NCBI RefSeq assembly: GCF_003752595.1
Contig: NZ_RKIJ01000012.1
Coordinates: forward strand, 124,001-188,000
DNA from: Cellulomonas sp. PhB143
GTDB taxonomy: Bacteria > Actinomycetota > Actinomycetes > Actinomycetales > Cellulomonadaceae
Reading direction: 5' to 3'
Length of the DNA stretch: 64,000 bases
Part shown: positions 24,283-31,875 of the stretch, in pieces
Position numbering within the stretch: the stretch's first letter is position 1
How the letters are laid out: the number at the start of each line of letters is the position of its first letter
Program-made: the position numbers and the translations under genes
The notes under the pieces: model-generated
The model's database searches: none
Seen by the model: the letters and a program-made list of their open reading frames with translations, nothing else
Told to the model about the DNA's origin: nothing

Positions 24283-25311
24283 ATGGTGGCTTTTCTCGAT
24301 GTGACAGGCATGGCGCGGTGGGTCTCCGAGACCGGGGTCGAGCACGTCCTGGCCGACCTGGTGGCGCGCCTGCGCGCCGACTTCCGCCGCTGGCCCGAGT
24401 TCGACAAGCGACCGCGCGTGGCCAGCCACAGCGCCGTCGGTGTCATCGAGCTCATGCCGACGGCCGACCGCAGCACCTACGGGTTCAAGTACGTCAACGG
24501 CCACCCGGACAACCCGGCGCGCGGGCTGCAGACCGTCACCGCCTTCGGGGTGCTCGCGGACGTCGCCTCCGGCTACCCGCGGTTCCTCGCCGAGATGACG
24601 CTGCTGACCGCCCTGCGCACCGCCGCGACGTCGGCCCTCGCGGCGACGGCGCTCGCCCGGCGCGACTGCACGACGATGGCGATGGTCGGCGCGGGCTCCC
24701 AGGCGGAGTTCCAGGCGCTCGCGTTCCGCGCGACGCTCGGCATCTCCACCCTGCGCGTGTGGGACACCGACCCGCGGGCCATGGCGAAGCTCCGGGCGAA
24801 CCTCGCGCCGCTCGGGTTCGACGTCGCCGTGTGCGCGAGCGGCGCCGAGGCCGTCGAGGGGGCGGACGTCGTGACGACCTGCACCGCGGACAAGACGAAC
24901 GCCGCCGTGCTCACCGACGCGATGGTGCGCCCGGGCGTGCACCTCAACGCGATCGGCGGCGACTGCCCGGGCAAGACCGAGCTCGAGGCCACGATCCTCG
25001 ACCGCGCCCGCGTGTTCGTCGAGCACGAGCCGCAGACCCGCATCGAGGGCGAGATCCAGCAACGACCCGCCGACTTCCCGGTCACCGAGCTGTGGACGGT
25101 CCTGACCGGAGCCGCACCGGGGCGCACCTCGGAGGGCGACATCACGCTCTTCGACTCCGTGGGCTTCGCGATCGCCGACTTCTCCGCGCTGTGCCACGCC
25201 TACGAGGCGACCCGCGGCACGGGGTACGTCTCCGAGATCGACCTCGTGGCGGAGCCCGCGGACCCGAAGGACCTCTTCTCGCTCCTCGCGCCGGCGATGG
25301 TCACGGTGTGA
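24283..25311 (+). CDS. ornithine cyclodeaminase family protein
   Basis: The 342-residue protein belongs to the ornithine cyclodeaminase/mu-crystallin family, which deaminates ornithine to proline with NAD or acts as an imine reductase. YGFKYVNGHPDNPARGLQTVT gives the substrate-binding Lys/Asn segment. MAMVGAGSQAEFQALAF is the Rossmann nucleotide motif, and NAIGGDCPGKTEL with the C-terminal DSVGFAIADFSAL are family landmarks. ATG 24283 follows GGAGGTG at a proper distance, preferred over GTG 24274. It is translationally coupled to ctlX by GTGA (25308-25311). The length suits the arginine-catabolic type. Confidence 0.92.
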   Translation: MVAFLDVTGMARWVSETGVEHVLADLVARLRADFRRWPEFDKRPRVASHSAVGVIELMPTADRSTYGFKYVNGHPDNPARGLQTVTAFGVLADVASGYPRFLAEMTLLTALRTAATSALAATALARRDCTTMAMVGAGSQAEFQALAFRATLGISTLRVWDTDPRAMAKLRANLAPLGFDVAVCASGAEAVEGADVVTTCTADKTNAAVLTDAMVRPGVHLNAIGGDCPGKTELEATILDRARVFVEHEPQTRIEGEIQQRPADFPVTELWTVLTGAAPGRTSEGDITLFDSVGFAIADFSALCHAYEATRGTGYVSEIDLVAEPADPKDLFSLLAPAMVTV

Positions 25312-26363
25312 GGACGCCGCCCTCGGCCCAGGCGCCGTCCGCCGTCGTCCTGGTCCGACCGCACCGGTTCTCCCCGAACCCGGCCACGACGACGGACAAC
25401 GCCTTCCAGTCGACCGACCCGACGCGCGACGCCGCCGCCCTCGCCGCCGACGCGTACGCGGAGGCGACCGGGGTCGCCGACGCGCTGCGCGCGACCGGCG
25501 TGCGCGTGCACGTCTTCGAGGACACCGACGACCACCGGCCCGACGCCGTGTTCCCCAACAACTGGTTCTCCACGCACGCGGGCGGGCGGGTCGCGCTGTA
25601 CCCGATGTACTCCCCCAGCCGGCGCACGGAGCGGCGGGCCGACGTCGTCGACCTGCTCGCCCGGACCTACCGCGTCCAGGAGGTCGTGGACTACTCCCCC
25701 CTCGAGCACGACGACGTCTTCCTCGAGGGCACGGGCGCGATGGTCCTCGACCACCTCGACCGCGTCGCGTACACGGCGCGCTCGCACCGGGCCAACCCCG
25801 ACGCGCTCTTCCGCTTCTGCTCGCAGTTCGGGTACGAGCCGCTCGTCGTGGACGCGGCCGACGGCGACGGGACGCCGATCTACCACACGAACGTGCTGAT
25901 GTGCATCGCCACGGACGTCGCCCTCGTGGGCCTCGACCTGATCACCGCGCCCGCGCAGCGGCGCCTCGTGGCCGAGCGGCTGCGCGCGTCCGGGCGGCGC
26001 GTCGTCGCCCTCGACGAGCGGCAGGTGCGCGAGTTCGCCGGGAACGCCATCGAGGTGCGCGGGCGGCGCGGGCGCGTGCTCGTCATGTCGACGCGGGCCG
26101 CCGCGAGCCTCACCGCGCCGCAGCGCCGGGCGATCGAGCGCACGACGCCGATCCTCGCCCTGGACATCCCGACGATCGAGCTCGCGGGCGGGTCGGTGCG
26201 CTGCATGGTCGCGGGGATCCACCTGTCGCCGCGCGACGTGCGGCCGGCGCGCGCCTCGCGCGAGCGGGTCTCAGGGGCGCGGACCGGCGTCCTGGAGACC
26301 GGTCACGGCACGGTCGACCCACTCCGCCATCAGCCCGCGCTCGGCGCCGGTCAGCCCGGGTAG
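25308..26363 (+). CDS. ctlX: citrulline/arginine hydrolase of the amidinotransferase superfamily (CtlX-like)
   Basis: The product has the guanidino-modifying fold. VFPNNWFSTH (about 82-90) and HDDVFLEGTGAMVLDH (134-149) carry acidic residues. IYHTNVLMCIA gives catalytic His193, and ELAGGSVRCMVAGIHL gives nucleophile Cys299. CtlX-type enzymes hydrolyse citrulline to ornithine, carbon dioxide and ammonia, which would feed the cyclodeaminase encoded just upstream. The start is GTG 25308, overlapping the cyclodeaminase stop. About 45 residues follow the usual family end (IHLSPRD) and run 93 bases into the 3' end of the convergent TetR gene. The tail may reflect loss of the original stop. Confidence 0.88.
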   Translation: MRTPPSAQAPSAVVLVRPHRFSPNPATTTDNAFQSTDPTRDAAALAADAYAEATGVADALRATGVRVHVFEDTDDHRPDAVFPNNWFSTHAGGRVALYPMYSPSRRTERRADVVDLLARTYRVQEVVDYSPLEHDDVFLEGTGAMVLDHLDRVAYTARSHRANPDALFRFCSQFGYEPLVVDAADGDGTPIYHTNVLMCIATDVALVGLDLITAPAQRRLVAERLRASGRRVVALDERQVREFAGNAIEVRGRRGRVLVMSTRAAASLTAPQRRAIERTTPILALDIPTIELAGGSVRCMVAGIHLSPRDVRPARASRERVSGARTGVLETGHGTVDPLRHQPALGAGQPG

Positions 26364-27026
26364 CCGGGGCACGACGGCCCCGAGGGCGACCGCGGCGGAG
26401 GTGACCGCGTCGCCGTCGTGCTCCCCAGGCGCCTGCGGCACGTCGACGAGGACCGCCCGGGCCACGGCGTCGAACATCGCGTCGGCGAGCGCGAGGTCGC
26501 GGTCCCCGGGCGGCTGCCCGAGCAGCGTGAGGACGACGCCGGACCCCGCGGCGTGGATCATCTCGAGGGCACGGCGCTCGCCCACGCGCAGCATCCCGGC
26601 GGCGGCGAGCCGGCGCACCCGCGCGCGCAGCACGTCGATGCCGGCCTCGGTCGCCGGCGACGGGCGGGCGCGTCCCGGGGCGTTGAGGAGCACGTAGAGC
26701 TCCGGGTTGGCGAGCCCGAAGTCCTGGTTGACCTGCCACGCCTCGCGCAGGTCCGCGAGCAGGTCCTGGGGCGCGCCGCCCGTCGCGGCGACGCTCGCGG
26801 CCTTCGCGGCGACGTGCGTCGCCATGACGTGCTCGGCGACGGCGTCGAGCAGTCCGTCCTTGTCACCGAACAGCCGGTAGATCGTGGGCGCCTGGACCCG
26901 CGCGGCCTGTGCCACGCCGCGGGTCGTGACGGCGGCTGCGCCGTGCTCGCGCAGGAGCCGCGCCGCGGCCTCCACGATCTGGGCACGCACGCCGGCCCGC
27001 GTCCCGGTGACGTCCGCATCGCTCAT
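26271..27026 (-). CDS. TetR family transcriptional regulator
   Basis: A 251-residue regulator whose N-terminal helix-turn-helix reads AARLLREHGAAAVTTRGVAQAARVQAPTIYRLFGDKDGLLDAV. The C-terminal ligand domain contains LREAWQVNQDFGLANPELYVLL. It diverges from the NmrA/SDR gene, and two strong dyads in the unusually AT-rich 83-base gap are its likely operators. It probably represses that oxidoreductase. Its 3' end overlaps the antisense end of ctlX. Confidence 0.93.
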   Translation of the reverse strand: MSDADVTGTRAGVRAQIVEAAARLLREHGAAAVTTRGVAQAARVQAPTIYRLFGDKDGLLDAVAEHVMATHVAAKAASVAATGGAPQDLLADLREAWQVNQDFGLANPELYVLLNAPGRARPSPATEAGIDVLRARVRRLAAAGMLRVGERRALEMIHAAGSGVVLTLLGQPPGDRDLALADAMFDAVARAVLVDVPQAPGEHDGDAVTSAAVALGAVVPRLPGLTGAERGLMAEWVDRAVTGLQDAGPRP

Positions 27027-27048
27027 GGATCAACGATAGCAGCGACTT

Positions 27049-27074
27049 GTTATCAAGCGCATATCGCTGATAAC
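27049..27074. promoter_or_regulatory. operator candidate 1, GTTATCA-N12-TGATAAC
   Basis: GTTATCA (27049-27055) and TGATAAC (27068-27074) are perfect inverted arms, with GCG/CGC also paired inside. The site is in the divergent tetR/NmrA gap, fitting a TetR dimer site that overlaps both promoters. Confidence 0.6.
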
Positions 27075-27075
27075 G

Positions 27076-27095
27076 TATCGATGATTTCATCGATA
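27076..27095. promoter_or_regulatory. operator candidate 2, TATCGATGA-TT-TCATCGATA
   Basis: A perfect 9+9 inverted repeat with a 2-base centre lies directly after candidate 1 and ends 14 bases before the SDR start codon. Its AT content is striking for this genome. It overlaps the region where the ribosome site (CAGGAG, 27098-27103) begins. Confidence 0.6.
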
Positions 27096-27109
27096 GTCAG
27101 GAGTGCCCC

Positions 27110-27976
27110 ATGATCGTCGTCACCGGTGCCACCGGGAACCTCGGATCCCAGATCGTCGACCAGCTGCTCGCGCGGCTCCCGGCCGCCGAGATCGGCGTCA
27201 GCGTCCGCGACGCGGACAAGGCCGCCGGACTCGCCGTCCGCGGCGTGCGCGTCCGCACGGGCGACTTCACCGACCCCGCCACTCTCGAGCACGCCTTCGC
27301 GGGGGCCGACCAGGTGCTCGTCGTCTCCGCGAGCATGACCGGGGACGCGGCCGTGGCCGCGAACCGCGCCGCCGTCGACGCGGCCCGCGCCGCGGGGGCA
27401 GGTCGCGTGCTCTACACGAGCCACCAGGCCGCGTCGCCGGACTCGCTGTTCGACCCCCAGCCCGTCCACGCCGCGACCGAGGAGCACCTGCGCGGGGCCG
27501 GCGTGCCCTTCACGTCGCTGCGCAACGGGTTCTACGCGAGCACGCTCGGCTACTACGTCGGCGACGCGCTCGAGTCCGGCACCCTCGCGCTGCCGGCCGA
27601 CGGCCCCGTCTCCTGGACCGCGCACGCCGACCTCGCCGAGGCCGCCGTCACCGCGCTCACCACCGAGGGGACGCTGGACGGCATCACCCCGCCGCTGACC
27701 GCCACCGAGACGCTCGACCTCGCGGACGTCGCCCGCGAGCTGTCCGACCTCACCGGGCGGACGATCACCCGCGTCGTCCTCCCCGACGACGAGTGGACGG
27801 CCGCGGCGGTCGCGAAGGGCATGCCGCAGAGGGCGGCCGAGTTCACGCTCGGGTTGTTCCGGGCGTCGCGACGCGGGGAGTTCGACGTCGTCGACCCCAC
27901 GCTGACCGACCTGCTGGGCCGCCCGACGGCGACGGTGCGCAGCGCGCTGGAGGGGATGGTTGCCGCACGGGGCTGA
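27110..27976 (+). CDS. NmrA/SDR-type NAD(P)-binding oxidoreductase
   Basis: The 288-residue protein starts with the dinucleotide motif IVVTGATGNLGSQIVDQLL (GxxGxxG). It continues GVRVRTGDFTDPATLEHAFAGADQVLVVSA and LYTSHQAASPDSLF, with HAATEEHLRGAGVPFTSLRNGFYAS later. This is the QOR2/NmrA-like atypical SDR layout, used by quinone oxidoreductases and redox sensors. It is controlled, by inference, by the divergent TetR gene. Confidence 0.9.
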   Translation: MIVVTGATGNLGSQIVDQLLARLPAAEIGVSVRDADKAAGLAVRGVRVRTGDFTDPATLEHAFAGADQVLVVSASMTGDAAVAANRAAVDAARAAGAGRVLYTSHQAASPDSLFDPQPVHAATEEHLRGAGVPFTSLRNGFYASTLGYYVGDALESGTLALPADGPVSWTAHADLAEAAVTALTTEGTLDGITPPLTATETLDLADVARELSDLTGRTITRVVLPDDEWTAAAVAKGMPQRAAEFTLGLFRASRRGEFDVVDPTLTDLLGRPTATVRSALEGMVAARG

Positions 27977-28069
27977 CCGCACGGTCCGCCCCCGGGTGCG
28001 CACCGGCTCGCGGGGCAGTACAACAGGACCGGGCCCTGGGGCGGGCGGACCGACGCGTCAGGAGCCCTC

Positions 28070-29755
28070 ATGACTGGTCAGCGGTCGGCGGTGCGGCAAC
28101 GGCCTCGAGCGCGCCGCGGGCTCGTCGCCGCGCTGGCCGTGGCGCTGGCCGGCACCGTGTCGGTCGGCTCGATCGGGATCCTCGGACCGCTCGGCGCGGT
28201 CGCGGCGACGGACACCGACTACGCCTCGTGGACCTTCACCGGCACCAACCACAGCTACGCGGGCACCGTCGACCTGGCGACCGGGTTCCCGGCCGTCACC
28301 CTGGCCAGCGACTCGCGGACACCCCCGAGCCCGCCGGTCGTCTCCGGCTCCACGGTGTGGCTCCCGCTGGGCACCCCGTTCGCGGGCACGTTCGGCCCGA
28401 GCCGGGACCAGCCGTACCTGAGCCTGCGCCCGTACGCGGACAACCCGACGTCGCCCTCGACGACCACCTACACGTTCGCGACCCCGACCCCCGTCGGGAC
28501 GTGGGGCGTCAACCTCGGCGACGTCGACGCGGAGCGGCTGGTCGTCAGCGCGCTCGGCGCCGACGGGCTCCCGGTCGCCGCCGCCGACCTCGGTTTCGGG
28601 CCGCCGTACAGCTACTGCGCCGCCTCGCCCCGCTCGTCGAGCTGCTCCGGGCAGGCCGCGCCCTACGCGACGCCCACGGTCGTGCCCGCGGCGACGTCGG
28701 TCACCGTCGAGGACCCGCTGTGCCCCACCATCGACGCGACCCGGTGCGACACCCAGGGCGCCGCGGCGTTCTTCGTCCCCACGGTGCCGCTGACGTCGCT
28801 GACCATCACGTCGACGCAGAAGCAAGGGCTCCCCGCGTACCAGACCTGGTTCGCCACGCTGCGCGGCACGATCACCGGCGCCGTGGCGCCGGCCTGCCCG
28901 CTCGAGGACCCGCCGTCGGTCGAGCTGCTCTCCGCCGACGGGGCCGTCGTCGCCACGGCGGCCGTAGGCGACGACGGCTCCTACGCCTTCGGCCCCCTCG
29001 CGCGCGGCGTCGGCTACACGGTGCGGGTGGACCCGGGCACGCTGCCCGCGGGCGCCGCGAGCACGCCCCGGGACCTCGGCGTGCTGGACCTGGCGGAGGT
29101 CACCGCCCCGGACCTCGACGTGACGGTGCCCCGGGCCGTCCGGGGCACGGCCACGGGCCCCGGCGCGGGCGGCGCGGCCGTCGTCCTCACACCGGCGGCC
29201 GGCGCCGCGGTCCGCACCACGGCCGCCGACGACGGCGCGTACGCGTTCGACGACGTCGCGCCCGGCGAGTACGTCGTCACGCTCGAGCCGGCCGCCGGCT
29301 CCGACGCGACGGTCGAGCCGGCGCAGGCGAGCGTCACCGTCGGCTGCGACGACGTCGTCGTCCCGGCCTTCACGCTGACGGAACCGGACCCGGAGCCCAC
29401 GCCGACGCCCACCCCGACGGAACCCACGCCGACGCCGACGCCCACCGAGCCCACGCCGACGGAACCCACGCCGGCGCCCACGCCCACGGCGTCCGCGACC
29501 GCGGAGCCGACGCCGAGCACCGAGCCGACCGAGACGCCGACCACCGTCGCGACCGCCACCGCGCTCCCCGCCGCGACGGCGTCGTTCGCGGCGGCCGCCG
29601 ACGGCCCGAACCTCGCCGCCGACGGCGTGACGGGCCCCGCCGACACCGGCGGGCTCGCCGCCACGGGCTCGGCGGCGACGGTCCCGGCCGCGGTCGCGTC
29701 GGCCGCGCTCCTCCTGCTGGGGATCACGCTCCTGCTGGCCCGACGCCGCTCCTGA
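28070..29755 (+). CDS. secreted Cna-B/carboxypeptidase-repeat protein with LAATG sorting signal
   Basis: A signal peptide (1-45, ending AVAA) precedes a beta-rich domain starting YASWTFTGTNHSYAG, with several Cys, running to about residue 265. Two carboxypeptidase-regulatory/Cna-B-like domains follow (about 280-345 and 346-440; note DDGSYAFGPLARGVGYTV and DDGAYAFDDVAPGEYVVTL). A Pro/Thr/Glu wall-spanning repeat of EPTPTPTPT units leads to LAATGS, a membrane helix and RRRS. LAxTG is the motif used by class E sortases of high-GC actinobacteria, so the protein is probably covalently cell-wall linked. The ligand or partner is unknown. Confidence 0.85.
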   Translation: MTGQRSAVRQRPRARRGLVAALAVALAGTVSVGSIGILGPLGAVAATDTDYASWTFTGTNHSYAGTVDLATGFPAVTLASDSRTPPSPPVVSGSTVWLPLGTPFAGTFGPSRDQPYLSLRPYADNPTSPSTTTYTFATPTPVGTWGVNLGDVDAERLVVSALGADGLPVAAADLGFGPPYSYCAASPRSSSCSGQAAPYATPTVVPAATSVTVEDPLCPTIDATRCDTQGAAAFFVPTVPLTSLTITSTQKQGLPAYQTWFATLRGTITGAVAPACPLEDPPSVELLSADGAVVATAAVGDDGSYAFGPLARGVGYTVRVDPGTLPAGAASTPRDLGVLDLAEVTAPDLDVTVPRAVRGTATGPGAGGAAVVLTPAAGAAVRTTAADDGAYAFDDVAPGEYVVTLEPAAGSDATVEPAQASVTVGCDDVVVPAFTLTEPDPEPTPTPTPTEPTPTPTPTEPTPTEPTPAPTPTASATAEPTPSTEPTETPTTVATATALPAATASFAAAADGPNLAADGVTGPADTGGLAATGSAATVPAAVASAALLLLGITLLLARRRS

Positions 29756-29759
29756 GGTG

Positions 29760-29784
29760 CGCGCGGCGACCCGTCAGCCGCGCG
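29760..29784. terminator. weak hairpin between convergent genes
   Basis: CGCGCGGC (29760-29767) pairs with GCCGCGCG (29777-29784) around a 9-base loop between the surface-protein stop and the convergent TetR stop, which lies inside the loop and right arm. It could end both transcripts. No T-run is present. Confidence 0.35.
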
Positions 29785-30385
29785 GCGCCCGCACCGCGTC
29801 GACGATGAGGTCGAGCAGCCGCGCCGTCCGCGCGGCGCTCTCCGCGCCGCGCCCCGCCGCGCTGCCCCCTGCCCCGTCGCCGCCCACGGCGACAAAGACG
29901 CCGAGCACCATCGTGATCACGTCGCCGGGGTCGACGTCGTCGCGCAGGACGCCGGCGCTCGCCCCCGCCGCGAGGATCGCGCCGACCGCGCTCGTCATGC
30001 GGGCGCGCGTGGCGGACGTCGTGATCCGGCCCGACGCCCACCCGGCGCGGAGGGTGTCGATCATCCCGCGCTTGGCGGCGGCGAACCCGGCGTACCGGCG
30101 CATCCACGCGCGCATCGCCTCCTCGGGGTCGAGCTCCTCGAGAAGCTGGGCGGCGTCCGCGACGAGGTCGTCGAGCTCGGCGGCGTAGACGGCCTCGACG
30201 AGCGCCTCGCGCGTCGGGAAGTGCCGGTAGAGGGTCCCGATACCGACGCCCGCCTCCCGGGCGATCCCCTCGAGCGGGACGGAGTCGTCGGCGCGGGCGA
30301 AGGCGGCGCGGGCGACGGCGAGCAGCCGGTCCCGGTTGCGCTGCGCGTCGGCCCGCAGCGGGCGGACGGAACTGGGCGTTCCCAT
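29774..30385 (-). CDS. TetR family transcriptional regulator
   Basis: The 203-residue regulator has the helix-turn-helix AVARAAFARADDSVPLEGIAREAGVGIGTLYRHFPTREALVEAVY. The ligand domain includes LDDLVADAAQLLEELDPEEAMRAWMRRYAGF, typical of the TetR subgroup that controls oxidoreductases. It is divergent from the aldo/keto reductase gene, and the dyads in the 88-base gap are its likely operator sites. Confidence 0.93.
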   Translation of the reverse strand: MGTPSSVRPLRADAQRNRDRLLAVARAAFARADDSVPLEGIAREAGVGIGTLYRHFPTREALVEAVYAAELDDLVADAAQLLEELDPEEAMRAWMRRYAGFAAAKRGMIDTLRAGWASGRITTSATRARMTSAVGAILAAGASAGVLRDDVDPGDVITMVLGVFVAVGGDGAGGSAAGRGAESAARTARLLDLIVDAVRAPRG

Positions 30386-30419
30386 AGCGGAGGACCCTCC
30401 GGTAGTGCTATCGTGATTG

Positions 30420-30439
30420 AAGCGGAGTAACCTCCGCTT
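30420..30439. promoter_or_regulatory. operator candidate AAGCGGAG-N4-CTCCGCTT
   Basis: A perfect 8+8 inverted repeat with a TAAC centre lies in the divergent tetR/aldo-keto reductase gap. A related shorter dyad, CGGAGG-AC-CCTCCG at 30388-30401, overlaps the tetR ribosome site, so autoregulation is plausible. Confidence 0.65.
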
Positions 30440-30473
30440 TTCTCTATCGTCTCACACGGACCGAGGTTCGACG

Positions 30474-31403
30474 ATGTCCACCACCACCACGTCCAGCAGC
30501 TCGAACGCCCCCCGCCCGGGCGGCTCCGCGCCCCTCGGCGACCACGCCGTCGCCCGCGTCGGCTACGGCGCCATGCAGCTCGAGCGCCTCCGCGGCGACC
30601 GCGACGCGGCCGTCAGCCTCCTGCGGCGCGCGGTCGAGCTCGGCATCGACCACGTCGACACCGCCCAGTTCTACGGCGACGGGCTCTCCAACGGGCTCCT
30701 GCGCGAGGCGCTGCGCCCCGAGGACGGCGTCACGATCGTCTCGAAGATCGGCGCCGACCCGCACTCCGGCGGTCCCGCCCCCATGCGTCCCGCCCAGAAG
30801 CCGGCGGAGCTGCGCGCGAGCGTCGAGGACAACCTGCGCAGCCTCGGGGTCGACCAGATCCCGGTGGTGAACCTGCGCCGCATGGAGGGTCGCGTCAGCA
30901 TCCCCGTGCCCGACGACCAGATCGTCGACCTCGACGACCAGCTCGCCGCCATGACCGCGATGCGCGACGAGGGCCTCGTCGGCGCGTTCGGCCTCAGCAG
31001 CGTCACGCTCGAGACCCTGCGCCGCGCCCTCCCGGCCGGCGTCGCGTGCGTGCAGAACCCCTACAGCCTGGTCGCCCGCGACGACGAGGAGCTGCTCGAG
31101 CTCTGCGAGGCCGAGGGCATCGCCTGGGTCCCGTTCTTCCCGCTCGGCAGCGCCTTCCCCGGGATGCCGAAGGTCGTCGACGTCCCGGAGGTCCGCACCG
31201 CCGCGCAGGCGCTCGGCGTCACGCCGTCGCAGGTCGGCCTCGCCTGGCTCCTGCACCGCTCCCCGCGCACCCTGCTCATCCCGGGCACGACGTCCGTCGG
31301 CCACCTCGAGGAGAACGTCGCCGCCGGCGACATCGTCCTCGACGCCTCCACGCTCGCAGCACTCGACGCCAGCGTCCCCCCGGCCGCCGGCTCGATCGCC
31401 TGA
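30474..31403 (+). CDS. aldo/keto reductase (YdbC-like)
   Basis: The 309-residue NADPH-dependent reductase has the (beta/alpha)8 aldo/keto reductase signatures. GIDHVDTAQFYGDG carries catalytic Asp and Tyr, and TIVSKIG carries Lys. Where most members have a catalytic His after strand 4, this protein reads IPVVNLRRMEG, so Asn replaces His, as I recall for the YdbC subgroup. GAFGLSSV, NPYSLVARDDEELL and LIPGTTSVGHLEENV follow. It is divergent from and probably repressed by TetR, and is followed by the DUF2316 gene 28 bases later. Confidence 0.92.
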   Translation: MSTTTTSSSSNAPRPGGSAPLGDHAVARVGYGAMQLERLRGDRDAAVSLLRRAVELGIDHVDTAQFYGDGLSNGLLREALRPEDGVTIVSKIGADPHSGGPAPMRPAQKPAELRASVEDNLRSLGVDQIPVVNLRRMEGRVSIPVPDDQIVDLDDQLAAMTAMRDEGLVGAFGLSSVTLETLRRALPAGVACVQNPYSLVARDDEELLELCEAEGIAWVPFFPLGSAFPGMPKVVDVPEVRTAAQALGVTPSQVGLAWLLHRSPRTLLIPGTTSVGHLEENVAAGDIVLDASTLAALDASVPPAAGSIA

Positions 31404-31430
31404 CCCACCGCACATCCCCGAAGGAAGAGC

Positions 31431-31745
31431 ATGTCACTCACCACCCAAGAGCTCGCCCGGACCCGCAGCGAGCTGCGCGCGAACTTCGAGCTCACCGGCC
31501 TGACGGCGGCCGAGGTCGCCGCCGACCTCGGGTACACGCCCGAGCGTCTCGACGCCACCCTGGGCACGACGGGGCCCTCGGACCCCGTCGACGTCTGGGA
31601 GCTGCGCGACTACCTCGAGCAGACCGTCCGCGACGCCGGCCGCACCCCCGTCCCGTTCAGCACGCTCACCCGCGGCAACAAGCTGCGCGCCCGCATGTGG
31701 TTCCCGCTGCGCAGGGCCCCGCGGCACGTCTTCGCGGCGGCGTGA
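31431..31745 (+). CDS. DUF2316 family protein
   Basis: A 104-residue protein with the DUF2316 pattern. The N-terminal SLTTQELARTRSELRANFELTGLTAAEVAADLGYTPERLDATL resembles a helix-turn-helix. DVWELRDYLEQTVRDAG and PFSTLTRGNKLRARMWFPL complete the domain. The family is unstudied but often sits beside TetR-controlled oxidoreductases, as here. GAAGGAAGAGC precedes ATG 31431. It is probably co-transcribed with the aldo/keto reductase. Confidence 0.85.
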   Translation: MSLTTQELARTRSELRANFELTGLTAAEVAADLGYTPERLDATLGTTGPSDPVDVWELRDYLEQTVRDAGRTPVPFSTLTRGNKLRARMWFPLRRAPRHVFAAA

Positions 31746-31759
31746 GCGACACGACCCGG

Positions 31760-31776
31760 CGTTCAGCACCTGAACG
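31760..31776. terminator. short hairpin CGTTCAG-CAC-CTGAACG
   Basis: A perfect 7+7 stem with a 3-base loop lies 15 bases after the DUF2316 stop, in the gap before the symporter leader. It could be a weak terminator or an operator. Confidence 0.35.
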
Positions 31777-31810
31777 CTCGGTTCGCGAGTTCCGTACGAG
31801 GGTCTAACGT

Positions 31811-31863
31811 CGTGCGGCGGAGGGGCGAGGTCGCCCCCAGCAAGCAAATGCCTCCGCCGCACG
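31811..31863 (+). promoter_or_regulatory. structured leader hairpin before the symporter gene
   Basis: CGTGCGGCGGAGG (31811-31823) pairs perfectly with 31851-31863 across a 27-base loop. The loop holds a second, partly competing dyad, GGGGCGA-GG-TCGCCCC (31822-31837). The 3' arm ends immediately before AAAGGA, the ribosome site of the symporter GTG at 31876. The two stems share bases 31822-31823 and cannot both be complete. This arrangement suggests RNA-level control, though it matches no riboswitch class I know. Confidence 0.5.
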
Positions 31864-31875
31864 AAAGGACTCTCC

